NCBI GenBank assembly: GCA_020697375.1
Contig: JAJFBJ010000048.1
Span: 1-39,955 of the forward strand
DNA length: 39,955 bases
Direction: 5' to 3'
Origin: Nitrospira sp.
GTDB taxonomy: Bacteria > Nitrospirota > Nitrospiria > Nitrospirales > Nitrospiraceae
The notes under the pieces were generated by a model that did not search any database, was not told the origin of the DNA, and saw only the letters and a program-made list of their open reading frames with translations. Shown one piece after another: positions 25,085 through 33,087 of the stretch (position 1 is its first letter; every line of letters begins with the position of its first letter). The position numbers were made by a program, and so were the translations under genes.

Positions 25085-26008
25085 ATGCAATTTTCTTTCG
25101 AACCTATCACGATTGGGCTTGGAGCAAACCGATTTCCGCGGTGGAACTGGTTGTTCTTCACTACGATCCTCAGCATTTTTTCCGCGTCCTTTGCTTCAGC
25201 CCACGAGTCTCTTAATCCGGAAACGACCTTGCGTCTGCTCGTGCAGGCGAACGCGGAACGAGATCTCACCACGATGTCCCAGTACATGTCGCACGATGCC
25301 GACGCCATCGGGTATACGATCGACGGCCGCAAATATATCGGCTGGCCTGCCCTTGAGGCCGACATGCGGAGCGAATTCGATTCGGTAGTCAAACTGGAGA
25401 TTCCCATCACGAATCTTCACTTCTGGAGGAAAGGCGATATTGCCTGGTTTGCCATGGAACTGGACTATATCCGGTACACCAACCTCGATGATCTCACCCA
25501 TCGCATGGTGCTTCCACTGCGTGAGACCGGAGTCATGGAACGGCGGGATGGACGCTGGATCCTCGTGGCTTGGCATGAATCTACCCGACAACAAGACGGG
25601 GGATCAAGAAGCGCCTCGGCAGACTCGGCATCCTTACTCCATCGCACCTCCGATAGCCAGACGGCCATCCCGGAAGGTGTCGATTTGAGCGGGGAATGGG
25701 AAGTCACTGAAATCGAGGACAATAAGTCGTATCGCGCCACGCTCGATTCGCACGGCAACGGTCCCTATACCTGGCAAGATGGGCGGTTTTCTACGACCAG
25801 TTTCGACGACCGTCGCTGGCAGGGCACCTGGAAGCAAACCGGCAATGACCGCGAAGGCGCATTTGAAATCGTCCTTTCCGAAGACGGCACCCAGGCCAAA
25901 GGCATTTGGTGGTACGTCCGTGTCGGCAGCAGAAACAATATCCCGCCTCGGCAGCATGGTGGCACCTACATGTGGAAGCGACTCACTCCGCCCCCCGCCA
26001 CCAGATAA
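25085..26008 (+). CDS. Exported protein with SnoaL/NTF2-like domain and beta-rich C-terminal domain
   Basis: 307 residues with a signal peptide ending near residue 40 (LFFTTILSIFSASFASA). Residues about 42-165 fit a SnoaL-like/NTF2-like cone: LRLLVQANAERDLTTMSQYMSHDADAIG, 'FDSVVKLEIPITNLHFWRKGDIAWFAMELDY' and 'RRDGRWILVAWHES'. After a Ser/Gln-rich linker, residues 198-300 form a second, strand-rich domain (GEWEVTEIEDNKSYRATLD, WQGTWKQTGNDREGAFEIVLSEDGTQAKGIWWY) reminiscent of small lipocalin-like barrels. The next gene is a putative PHM-like copper protein 73 bp downstream, so the two may act together in the periplasm. Function unknown. Confidence 0.75.
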   Translation: MQFSFEPITIGLGANRFPRWNWLFFTTILSIFSASFASAHESLNPETTLRLLVQANAERDLTTMSQYMSHDADAIGYTIDGRKYIGWPALEADMRSEFDSVVKLEIPITNLHFWRKGDIAWFAMELDYIRYTNLDDLTHRMVLPLRETGVMERRDGRWILVAWHESTRQQDGGSRSASADSASLLHRTSDSQTAIPEGVDLSGEWEVTEIEDNKSYRATLDSHGNGPYTWQDGRFSTTSFDDRRWQGTWKQTGNDREGAFEIVLSEDGTQAKGIWWYVRVGSRNNIPPRQHGGTYMWKRLTPPPATR

Positions 26009-26081
26009 CGCATGAGCGATACTTCCTTGCCATTTCATTCACGCTCACGAGCAGCCGGTCTACTTACAACAAGGAGGGTCT

Positions 26082-27083
26082 ATGAATCGTGCCCTGCTGT
26101 CGATGGTCTTTTTCTTGGGGCTCACGAGTGCGGTCTTTGCCGGGGGCGGTCACGATCACCACGCGATCCCCACCATGCCCAGTACGGGAGAGACCAAAAT
26201 TACCATTGACGACCACACGGTCACCCTCACCTTCGGTCCAGTCGATCTTCCCACCGGGCACGACGGCGACCTCGCCTCCAGCATGCCGAAGAAGGTATTT
26301 CAATTACCGGACGACACCTACATGATCGGGTATAAATCCGAGGTATTCACGAAGGATGGCCGGGCGCTTCCGAAGAATTACTTGCACCACATCCTGATGC
26401 TGAATAACGACAAACCCAGCGTCTCTTGCGACGGGGAACCGTTGTTTTTTGCCGGCGCCGGTTTGGAAATGACGGAAGCACGATTTCCAGAAGGGTACGG
26501 TGTCAAGCTGGCGAAGGGACAGAATTTGATGTCCATCGTCGCGTTCTACCATAAGGCCCCTCCCACAAAAGATGTCATGGCGCGATTCACGATGTATGTG
26601 GCGCCGAAAGGCGCAACGGTGCAGGAGTTGGATGTATACCAGGTCGGTGTCAACATCGTCTGTTACAGCAAGTTCGGGCAGCGTGGCGCGGACCAGACCG
26701 ATGAGGGCATCGAAGTAAAGCCGGGCGTCACGGTGCTGTCGGCGCCGTTGAAATTCAATATGGATGGCTGCGTCAAATTCGCATACCCTCACGGCCACGA
26801 TGAACTGCTCATGATCGCGCTGGAAAACAGAAGCACGAACGAGACGCTTCTCCGAACCGTCCCCGATGTGGATGCCGACGGCACATTCCGTGATTTTAAG
26901 CCCCACCAAGTATATCGAGATGAAAAAGGATTCACGGTCAGGAAGCAAGACGATTATGAGATGATCATGGTTCATCACCATCCCTTGCAGAACCCGAATA
27001 TTCATCATGGAATGGGGAATTATCTCCTCTATATGACTCCGGGGACCTGCCTTCAAGCTCCCAGCACGGCATCTGTCCATTAG
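26082..27083 (+). CDS. Secreted PHM/DBM-like copper type II monooxygenase-fold protein
   Basis: A 333-residue exported protein (signal peptide 1-20, MNRALLSMVFFLGLTSAVFA; AAGGAGG before ATG 26082). It starts with a His-rich GGGHDHH. The copper ligands of peptidylglycine alpha-hydroxylating monooxygenase seem to be present in order: a HH pair (H102-H103, LHHILML), a single His (H157, AFYHK), a H-x-H (H237/H239, YPHGHDEL) and a Met (M311, HHGMGNYLLYM). PHM uses H107/H108, H172, H242/H244 and M314, with very similar spacing and local sequence. Several cysteines (116, 194, 230, 323) could form disulfides. Known relatives need ascorbate or another electron donor; none is encoded nearby. The assignment is by motif only. 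Confidence 0.7.
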   Translation: MNRALLSMVFFLGLTSAVFAGGGHDHHAIPTMPSTGETKITIDDHTVTLTFGPVDLPTGHDGDLASSMPKKVFQLPDDTYMIGYKSEVFTKDGRALPKNYLHHILMLNNDKPSVSCDGEPLFFAGAGLEMTEARFPEGYGVKLAKGQNLMSIVAFYHKAPPTKDVMARFTMYVAPKGATVQELDVYQVGVNIVCYSKFGQRGADQTDEGIEVKPGVTVLSAPLKFNMDGCVKFAYPHGHDELLMIALENRSTNETLLRTVPDVDADGTFRDFKPHQVYRDEKGFTVRKQDDYEMIMVHHHPLQNPNIHHGMGNYLLYMTPGTCLQAPSTASVH

Positions 27084-27098
27084 TCGCTGTTCCCTTAC

Positions 27099-27138
27099 GC
27101 CCACCGCAGTACAACGATTGCGGTGGGCCATTGTGTTT
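27099..27138 (+). terminator. Factor-independent terminator after the copper-protein gene
   Basis: A perfect 10-bp stem, GCCCACCGCA (27099-27108) and TGCGGTGGGC (27119-27128), encloses a 10-nt loop and is followed by the T-rich CATTGTGTTTTC. It lies 16 bp after the stop and separates this run from the signalling cluster. Confidence 0.85.
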
Positions 27139-27489
27139 TCTTCAAGCGATTTCCTCGAAAACAGGACACGACGTGCCGCCCGCTACTCGATTCCCTCCCA
27201 AGCGAAATGTCGCACGACTCTCCGGCTCCGCCCCCTTTATCCGCCGGATCACGCATTCCCCTACAGAAGTAAATTCGTCCCCTCGGGCAGCGGACTGTGC
27301 TTTTAGGAAGCTATATGCTATTGAACCACTCACGCTCATTGACCGGCGGCTGGAATCGACGCCATTGTACTTCCGGGGGACGATGATACTCATTGTTGTA
27401 CAGTACACATCTGACCTCATCCGGGGCCTTACAACGGTATCTGATCGAGGCGACGATCGCAGCCTTGCACCATAAGGGCCAAGAGATTC
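27139..27489. other. Intergenic region upstream of the signalling cluster
   Basis: About 350 bp with no convincing gene. It holds the palindrome TGTACAGTACA (listed separately). TTGTAC, TTGACC and similar hexamers occur, but none has a well-spaced -10 box, and no GG-N10-GC sigma-54 site was found, so I cannot place the promoter of the large gene that follows. Confidence 0.5.
27397..27407. promoter_or_regulatory. Short palindrome TGTACAGTACA, possible operator
   Basis: Two 5-bp arms (TGTAC/GTACA) flank a single base, about 83 bp before the start of the 1402-residue signalling protein. The symmetry and position suggest a dimeric regulator site; no regulator is identified, and a motif this short could occur by chance. 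Confidence 0.3.
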
Positions 27490-30400
27490 ATGTCGGTTCC
27501 TGTCCCTTCGCTCAATATTCTTCTCATCAACCAACATCCCGATGAAATCAAACTGGTTACCTCCAGCCTGAGAGCTTTTTTTACCGGCTGCCGGATTGAA
27601 GCAGGATATTCTTCAGAAGAGGCCCTTACATTCAGCCAGCGTGAAGAGTGGCACATTATTCTTATCGATCAGAACTTGATTGGCGATAATGATTTCGACA
27701 TCCTCATACGCATTCGCCGGAATGCGCCTTATGCGGCGATCATGATCCAGACAAGCCGGAGCGATTGGGAGACGGCCGTTCAAGCTCTGCAAAGCGGGGC
27801 GGAATTTCTTCTCTTCAAGAATTCACCAGGTTTCGTCACTGAGTTGTTGTTTTCGGTACAGGAAGCCGTCGAAAAGCGTGATCTCCGCATGAAACTGGAC
27901 AACACCTTTCAGCGGCATTTACGGTTGGTCGAGACACTGAACGATTTGTTGTACGAACTCGATCGGGAGGGGCGTTTCGTCTACGTTAGTCCCACCGTCA
28001 CCGACATGCTCGGATACAGTCCCGAGGAGCTTGCCGGCCAACATTATTCCATCCTTCTTTCTCCTTTGCAGGAACCTGCGGGACGTTTCCGCTTGAATGA
28101 ACGCAGGGCCGGTAGCCGTTCGGTACGCAAGCTCGAGCTCACTCTCTTGCGGAAGCCACCGCTTGATGGATCAGCCATCCCCGTGGCGATGGAAGTCACG
28201 GCCAAGGGTCTCTACGACCATGCCAATCGGCATGTCGGTACAGTCGGATTGCTACGCGACCTTTCTGAGCAGAAGGAACAACAGGGTCGCTTGGCTCGGC
28301 TCGAGACCAAACTCCGTGAGAGCGACCGTCAACTCGTACTTTCGCGGGAGGCGGCAGAGGTATCGCGTCAACTGCAACAGCCCCTCAACACGCTCCTCGC
28401 TGATTCACAAAGACTTCTCAGCTCAATCCAGCACAGCCAGATCGAACAGCATGTCGAAACCATGGTGACGCAGGCTTCGCAGGCCAGCAGGCTGAGCCAA
28501 CAACTGGTGCAAGCCATTCAAGCGCAACCATGGGGCATGGAGCCCCTTGCCCTCAATGACATCCTTCAGACTGTCATACAGTCGATCCAGCGGGAAATAC
28601 GTGGCAAGGATTTCCTCGTGACATCACAATTCGCAGATGATCTACCCAAGATTCTGGGGTGGCGTGACGCAATCGAAGATCTCGCACGCATCCTTCTCGC
28701 CTATGCGCAACGATGCACCTCCAACACCGCCGTGCATTCGCGTCTCTCCTTGCATACGGAACTTCTGGTCGTACAATACGACGGTGTCGCTCAGGGCGGC
28801 CGACGAGTCGGCTCTGAAACCGCCCATACGTATGCGACCTTCACGATCCGGGAAGTCGCCGGAGACATAACTCCTGCCACACTCGAACTGCCTGACGACA
28901 GCATTTCGCCCGATGATTTTTTACGAGCCCACCGGATCGTCCAGGCGCATGGAGGCGCCATCGAGATCGAACGGGCATCCGACAGGGGATTGATGATCAG
29001 GGTTCGGATCCCGGCCTTCGCTGATGCCGAAACGTCGCTGTTCGCTCGCGAGAAACGCGAGCGTTCGGAAAACATGATACCCGTCCCGAAAGCCGGTATT
29101 CGTCCAGCGGATCGTTCGAGCGCCGCCGCACAAGCCTATGAGCGCCGTCGATCCGGGCGCAGGTTGTTCTCACTCCCCGTTGAGTTGTCCATCGGGAACG
29201 CCATCCTTCGTGGAGTCCTGGGAAACATGAGTACCGGAGGAGCGCTCCTGACCGTCCGCGACCTGTCGCCATCGGTTCATCAGCAACCTGCCTACATCGT
29301 AATCAAGACGCCGGTGAGTTTTTTGGAACTTCATGGGGTGGTTCATGAACGACCCGCCGAAGCGACAGATCTCATGTTTCCGTCTATCAAGAACCTTGCC
29401 ATTTCCTTTGTGCATAGCAGTGAGCATGACCTGAACATACTCGATTCGCTTCTCGACGGATTGCAAGATGGTTCGACAAGCGTGACAGTTGAAGGCCTGA
29501 TTCTTCAGCCTTTCGAAGGTGAAGAGAGCCGTCCTCACGATGTCGTTCCATCCGGCGGGATGCGGAACGATCGACGGGAATCGATTCGCATGAAAGTGGC
29601 GCTGCCCATCCTATGCACCGGCTCGCTGCATGGAACAGAACGGCTCCCCGGCCTCAGCTTAAATCTCAGTCGAGAGGGAGCCTGCATCGAACTGTCCGGG
29701 CATCCGGACTCCTTGGCGGTTCAGGAAACTATTCAATTGATTCCTGTCGCGCCGAGCCCTCAAGCAGCCGATGCATCGTCGCAGGAAGAATCAGAATCGT
29801 CATGGACCGCCCGTGTAGTATGGATTCGGCGGCAAAACAACGACCATCCTCGCTTTTTGACAAGGCAGGCGGAACGGCTCCTTTTAGGTGTGCGATTGGA
29901 GCATTTATCTGCGGCGCAGGAATCGCGGCTTCGGAGCATCCTGGACCCGGCGATCTCCTCCTCCGATTTAGCCGAACCGGTATCCGATGCTCCCGTCATC
30001 ACCGCCTCCTACGTCCTCCGTAATCGTGAAGGATATAAGATCGCCTTGTGCCATGATCTCTCTCGGTACACGCAACCCACGAATCCTCCAGCCGTCCTGC
30101 TCTGCCCGGGATATGGAATGAGCCAACAGGCCTATGTACCCTTCGCCTATTACCTTGCCGGTTGTGGGCTGCGGGTCCTGCGTTACGATCACAGCCGTCA
30201 CATCGGGTTGAGCGACGGCGATCCGGCCCACACAACGTTCACCTCCTTGGAAGACGACCTCGATACGGTGCTTGCCTTTATACGAAACGAATGGCCCGGC
30301 GCATCACTCACCTTGGTGGCGCCGGACCTCCTCGGACGTATCGCACTGCGTCGCCAAGATTGGCATCGGCTGCTCGGGCGTCTCTTACTTCTCAATCCCA

Positions 30401-31698
30401 CTCTGGACATCAGAACATCGCTCACCGACCTTCATCAGCGGGATCTAATTCATGAGCATCTCACGGGAAAGCGGTTCGGAAAGGGCAACCTCTTGGGACT
30501 CCCACTCGATATCGATCGATTTTTGGCCGACGCGGTCGCCGCACAATACGCCGATGTGAGTACTCTTCATAAAGACATTGCGCATTGTCGAACGCAGGTG
30601 GTGTTTTTGACTGCCGGCCCGGATATATCTGACTCGACGATACCCGGTCCATCACCGGCCCTGTTGGACGAAGCGATGCATTTGCTCGCTGCAAGAAGCA
30701 GCCGGGTGAACCTGCCATCTAGCATCCTGACTGCCGGAAACATCGCGCCAAAAGCACTGCATGTGAGCTGGCAACGTCTTGTACAGCTTTGTCATTCCGC
30801 GGACACATTGCCGCATCATTTTTCTTCCATAACCTTCCCGGCCATTGTACGGTCCACTGCCATTCGCTCGCGATTCGAGCGCGAACGACTTCGATCTAAA
30901 TATTCCGTCGGAATCGCCTTACGCAAACGGCTATGGACCCTGCAGACCGAGCTCACTCGGACTCTAGATGAGCTGCCGGCCTATTGGCAATATATCGATC
31001 ACCTCTACCAGCTCTCACAACCGCTTCATGAAGGACTTTCTGTCCTGGAAGTGGGTTGCGGCATACATTCCTTCGCCAGGTTGCTGCTCTTGAATCTGTC
31101 ATACCGCCTTCGCGCGAGAACCTGGCGTCACACCAGAGCGCTTCGGTATGTCGGACTAGACTTCTCCCTTGCCGCGATCCGCGAAGCACAAGCCGCAACA
31201 CGTGAAACCGTCCGCCATGTGGACAGTCTGTTCTCCGGGCGTATTTCAACGTTGATACCCGTCGCACAGAGCTGGATGCTGGGGCGGTCCATCGATGCGC
31301 TTCCCTTCGCCGACCATTCATTCGATTGTATCATTGTGAACTTGACGCTCAGTTTTTCCCCTTCTCCTCTCCATGCCCTTCGAGAACTTTTCCGTGTGCT
31401 TCGACCCGGCGGAAAATTGATCGTCAGCGCCTTTACCCCCACCGCAGACATGGCTTCGTTATACCGGGCTCCGTTGCATGAGCTCAATATCGACGAGTTC
31501 ACGGGAGAACAACGCCAGGCACTGAATCACATGGCTCAGCTCTGCAAAGCCCTGCGAACCGGCCAGCTTCATTCATTCGAAGAAGACACATTCAGGGCTC
31601 GCCTGTCGCAGATCACGACTGCTCCTGCCAAGCTCATGCGCGCAATCGATGGACATATTCTCTTGGGGGTCATCCAAAACTTTGATTCCTCTAGCTGA
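27490..31698 (+). CDS. Multidomain signalling fusion: receiver-PAS-pseudokinase-PilZ-PilZ-LuxD-like hydrolase-SAM methyltransferase
   Basis: A 1402-residue single frame with no sign of a frameshift. (1) Receiver, about 8-125: D60, T88 and K110 are present, but the acidic pocket reads N14-Q15. (2) PAS, about 146-265. (3) Histidine-kinase-like, about 285-500: the catalytic His is R293 (SRQLQQPLN) and the N-box Asn is A404, though AHGGAIEIE persists; probably a pseudokinase. (4) PilZ 1, about 550-660: RRSGRR (553-558) and N579-x-S-x-x-G584. (5) PilZ 2, about 692-815: R696-x-x-x-R700 and N725-x-S-x-x-G730; both c-di-GMP signatures are intact. (6) LuxD-like alpha/beta hydrolase, about 835-1100: CPGYG, LRYDHSRHIGLSDG; the expected nucleophile Ser is D946 and the His is N1084, while D1045 is kept. 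(7) Class I methyltransferase, about 1165-1335: LEVGCG (1186-1191), VGLDFS (1221-1226), VLRPGGKLIV. It is cytoplasmic, with no membrane span. Confidence 0.88.
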   Translation: MSVPVPSLNILLINQHPDEIKLVTSSLRAFFTGCRIEAGYSSEEALTFSQREEWHIILIDQNLIGDNDFDILIRIRRNAPYAAIMIQTSRSDWETAVQALQSGAEFLLFKNSPGFVTELLFSVQEAVEKRDLRMKLDNTFQRHLRLVETLNDLLYELDREGRFVYVSPTVTDMLGYSPEELAGQHYSILLSPLQEPAGRFRLNERRAGSRSVRKLELTLLRKPPLDGSAIPVAMEVTAKGLYDHANRHVGTVGLLRDLSEQKEQQGRLARLETKLRESDRQLVLSREAAEVSRQLQQPLNTLLADSQRLLSSIQHSQIEQHVETMVTQASQASRLSQQLVQAIQAQPWGMEPLALNDILQTVIQSIQREIRGKDFLVTSQFADDLPKILGWRDAIEDLARILLAYAQRCTSNTAVHSRLSLHTELLVVQYDGVAQGGRRVGSETAHTYATFTIREVAGDITPATLELPDDSISPDDFLRAHRIVQAHGGAIEIERASDRGLMIRVRIPAFADAETSLFAREKRERSENMIPVPKAGIRPADRSSAAAQAYERRRSGRRLFSLPVELSIGNAILRGVLGNMSTGGALLTVRDLSPSVHQQPAYIVIKTPVSFLELHGVVHERPAEATDLMFPSIKNLAISFVHSSEHDLNILDSLLDGLQDGSTSVTVEGLILQPFEGEESRPHDVVPSGGMRNDRRESIRMKVALPILCTGSLHGTERLPGLSLNLSREGACIELSGHPDSLAVQETIQLIPVAPSPQAADASSQEESESSWTARVVWIRRQNNDHPRFLTRQAERLLLGVRLEHLSAAQESRLRSILDPAISSSDLAEPVSDAPVITASYVLRNREGYKIALCHDLSRYTQPTNPPAVLLCPGYGMSQQAYVPFAYYLAGCGLRVLRYDHSRHIGLSDGDPAHTTFTSLEDDLDTVLAFIRNEWPGASLTLVAPDLLGRIALRRQDWHRLLGRLLLLNPTLDIRTSLTDLHQRDLIHEHLTGKRFGKGNLLGLPLDIDRFLADAVAAQYADVSTLHKDIAHCRTQVVFLTAGPDISDSTIPGPSPALLDEAMHLLAARSSRVNLPSSILTAGNIAPKALHVSWQRLVQLCHSADTLPHHFSSITFPAIVRSTAIRSRFERERLRSKYSVGIALRKRLWTLQTELTRTLDELPAYWQYIDHLYQLSQPLHEGLSVLEVGCGIHSFARLLLLNLSYRLRARTWRHTRALRYVGLDFSLAAIREAQAATRETVRHVDSLFSGRISTLIPVAQSWMLGRSIDALPFADHSFDCIIVNLTLSFSPSPLHALRELFRVLRPGGKLIVSAFTPTADMASLYRAPLHELNIDEFTGEQRQALNHMAQLCKALRTGQLHSFEEDTFRARLSQITTAPAKLMRAIDGHILLGVIQNFDSSS

Positions 31699-31805
31699 AA
31701 AAAAAGTGCGCGGATATACTCCACTTACCGGCAGCAGGCATGCATTGGGCCAGGTTGGCACCTCGAACAGCATGGTGTCCGAATTGAATTTCTCTGTGCA
31801 CCACG

Positions 31806-33086
31806 ATGACAGGTCACGAGCACTATCTGCACACTTCTCTCCCGTCACATTGTGTGAAATGCGTGAGGATGATCGGCAATTTTGCTGAGGCCGCGGGATG
31901 TGCGACAAACCTCCCGTGTCTCGGTGATGTCATCTTAAACGCTCTCTCGAAGCACCTGCGCCTATCTGAAGCAGCTCTCTGGATGCGAGAGTCCGACTTG
32001 GGTCAGTATCGTCTCATCGCTTCCCTAGGTCACAACATCACTTCCCTATCCCCCTCCTTTCCTGACGAACATCCTCTCACGACGTTCCTTTCGGCGACGC
32101 CGGGCATACTTCTGTACGATCCCGAGAAGTCGTCCATGATAAACAACGCCATGATCGGGTTGCGCGCCGCCGTTTGCGTCCCGTTTCAGAGCCAGACACG
32201 TCTCATTGGTCTTTGCACCCTCGGCCCGATCGGCATGGATTTTCGCCTGGATGAAGAGTCCACCGCCGTCGCTGAAACCATCGCATGCATCGCGTGCAGC
32301 GCCTTACGTCATCACATCATGCAGGACAATCTGCGTCGATCCTCCATGCTGATGAGACGCACCGATCGGCTGCGGTCACTGGAAATCATGGCCGGTGGAT
32401 TTGCTCACGAAATCCGCAACCCCCTCACCTCAATCAAAACATTTGTACAACTAGCTCCGCAACGCCAGCAGGACCCTGTCTTCATCCGGGAATTCAGCCA
32501 ACTCGCCATCGAAGACATCCATCGAATCGAGCGCTTGCTCCACGAAATTCTCGACTACGCCGGTTATATGACTCCGCACCCCAGTGATGTGGATCTCAAC
32601 GAACTCATCACATCCTGCCTTTGTTTCGTATCGGCCTCGGCATCTCACCGGGGTATTCGCCTGCATACAGCCCTCGCACCCCGGCTGCCCCTCCTTTCCC
32701 TGGATCGCCAGCAAATCAAGCAGGTCCTCATGAATCTTCTCCTCAACGCGCTTGATGCCACGCCCGACGGCCAAGGAAGCATTTCCGTGCGAACGCGGCC
32801 GATTCAGCGGATCGACGGATCTCCGTGGGTGCAATTGCAGGTCGAAGACCAAGGATGCGGTATTGCGCCCGATCATCTGGAACATATCTTCGATCCCTTT
32901 TTCACGACCAAGCATTCGAACAGCGCCGGCGACGGATCCGGCCTCGGCCTGACGACCGCGCACCAAATCGTCCGCGAACATGGAGGAGAGCTGTTGGTTG
33001 AGAGCCGACCGGGCGCAGGTTCCACGTTTTCTGTAAATCTTCCCTCTGCAAATGAACAGGTCAGAGCCTCAGCAGCACTGGAGTAA
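31806..33086 (+). CDS. GAF-domain sensor histidine kinase
   Basis: 426 residues from ATG 31806; the start is uncertain because no good ribosome binding site is visible, and ATG 31869 is an alternative. Residues about 25-175 form a GAF-like sensor (VILNALSKHLRLSEAALWMRES, AVCVPFQSQTRLIGLCTLGP). HisKA follows with the phosphoacceptor H201 in FAHEIRNPLTS. HATPase_c is complete: N-box VLMNLLLNALDA, G1 DQGCGI, F-box-like DPFFTTK, G2 GSGLGLT. It is cytoplasmic, with no membrane segment. The next gene, an NtrC-family regulator, starts one base after its stop, so the two form a kinase/regulator pair. It is downstream of the large fusion protein by 107 bp and may share its transcript. Confidence 0.9.
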   Translation: MTGHEHYLHTSLPSHCVKCVRMIGNFAEAAGCATNLPCLGDVILNALSKHLRLSEAALWMRESDLGQYRLIASLGHNITSLSPSFPDEHPLTTFLSATPGILLYDPEKSSMINNAMIGLRAAVCVPFQSQTRLIGLCTLGPIGMDFRLDEESTAVAETIACIACSALRHHIMQDNLRRSSMLMRRTDRLRSLEIMAGGFAHEIRNPLTSIKTFVQLAPQRQQDPVFIREFSQLAIEDIHRIERLLHEILDYAGYMTPHPSDVDLNELITSCLCFVSASASHRGIRLHTALAPRLPLLSLDRQQIKQVLMNLLLNALDATPDGQGSISVRTRPIQRIDGSPWVQLQVEDQGCGIAPDHLEHIFDPFFTTKHSNSAGDGSGLGLTTAHQIVREHGGELLVESRPGAGSTFSVNLPSANEQVRASAALE

Positions 33087-33087
33087 C

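Noticed and set aside
31757..31780. Sigma-54-like TTGGCAC ... GC before the GAF kinase gene
   Set aside because: The distance between GG and GC is 11 rather than 10 bases and the -12 element is poor.
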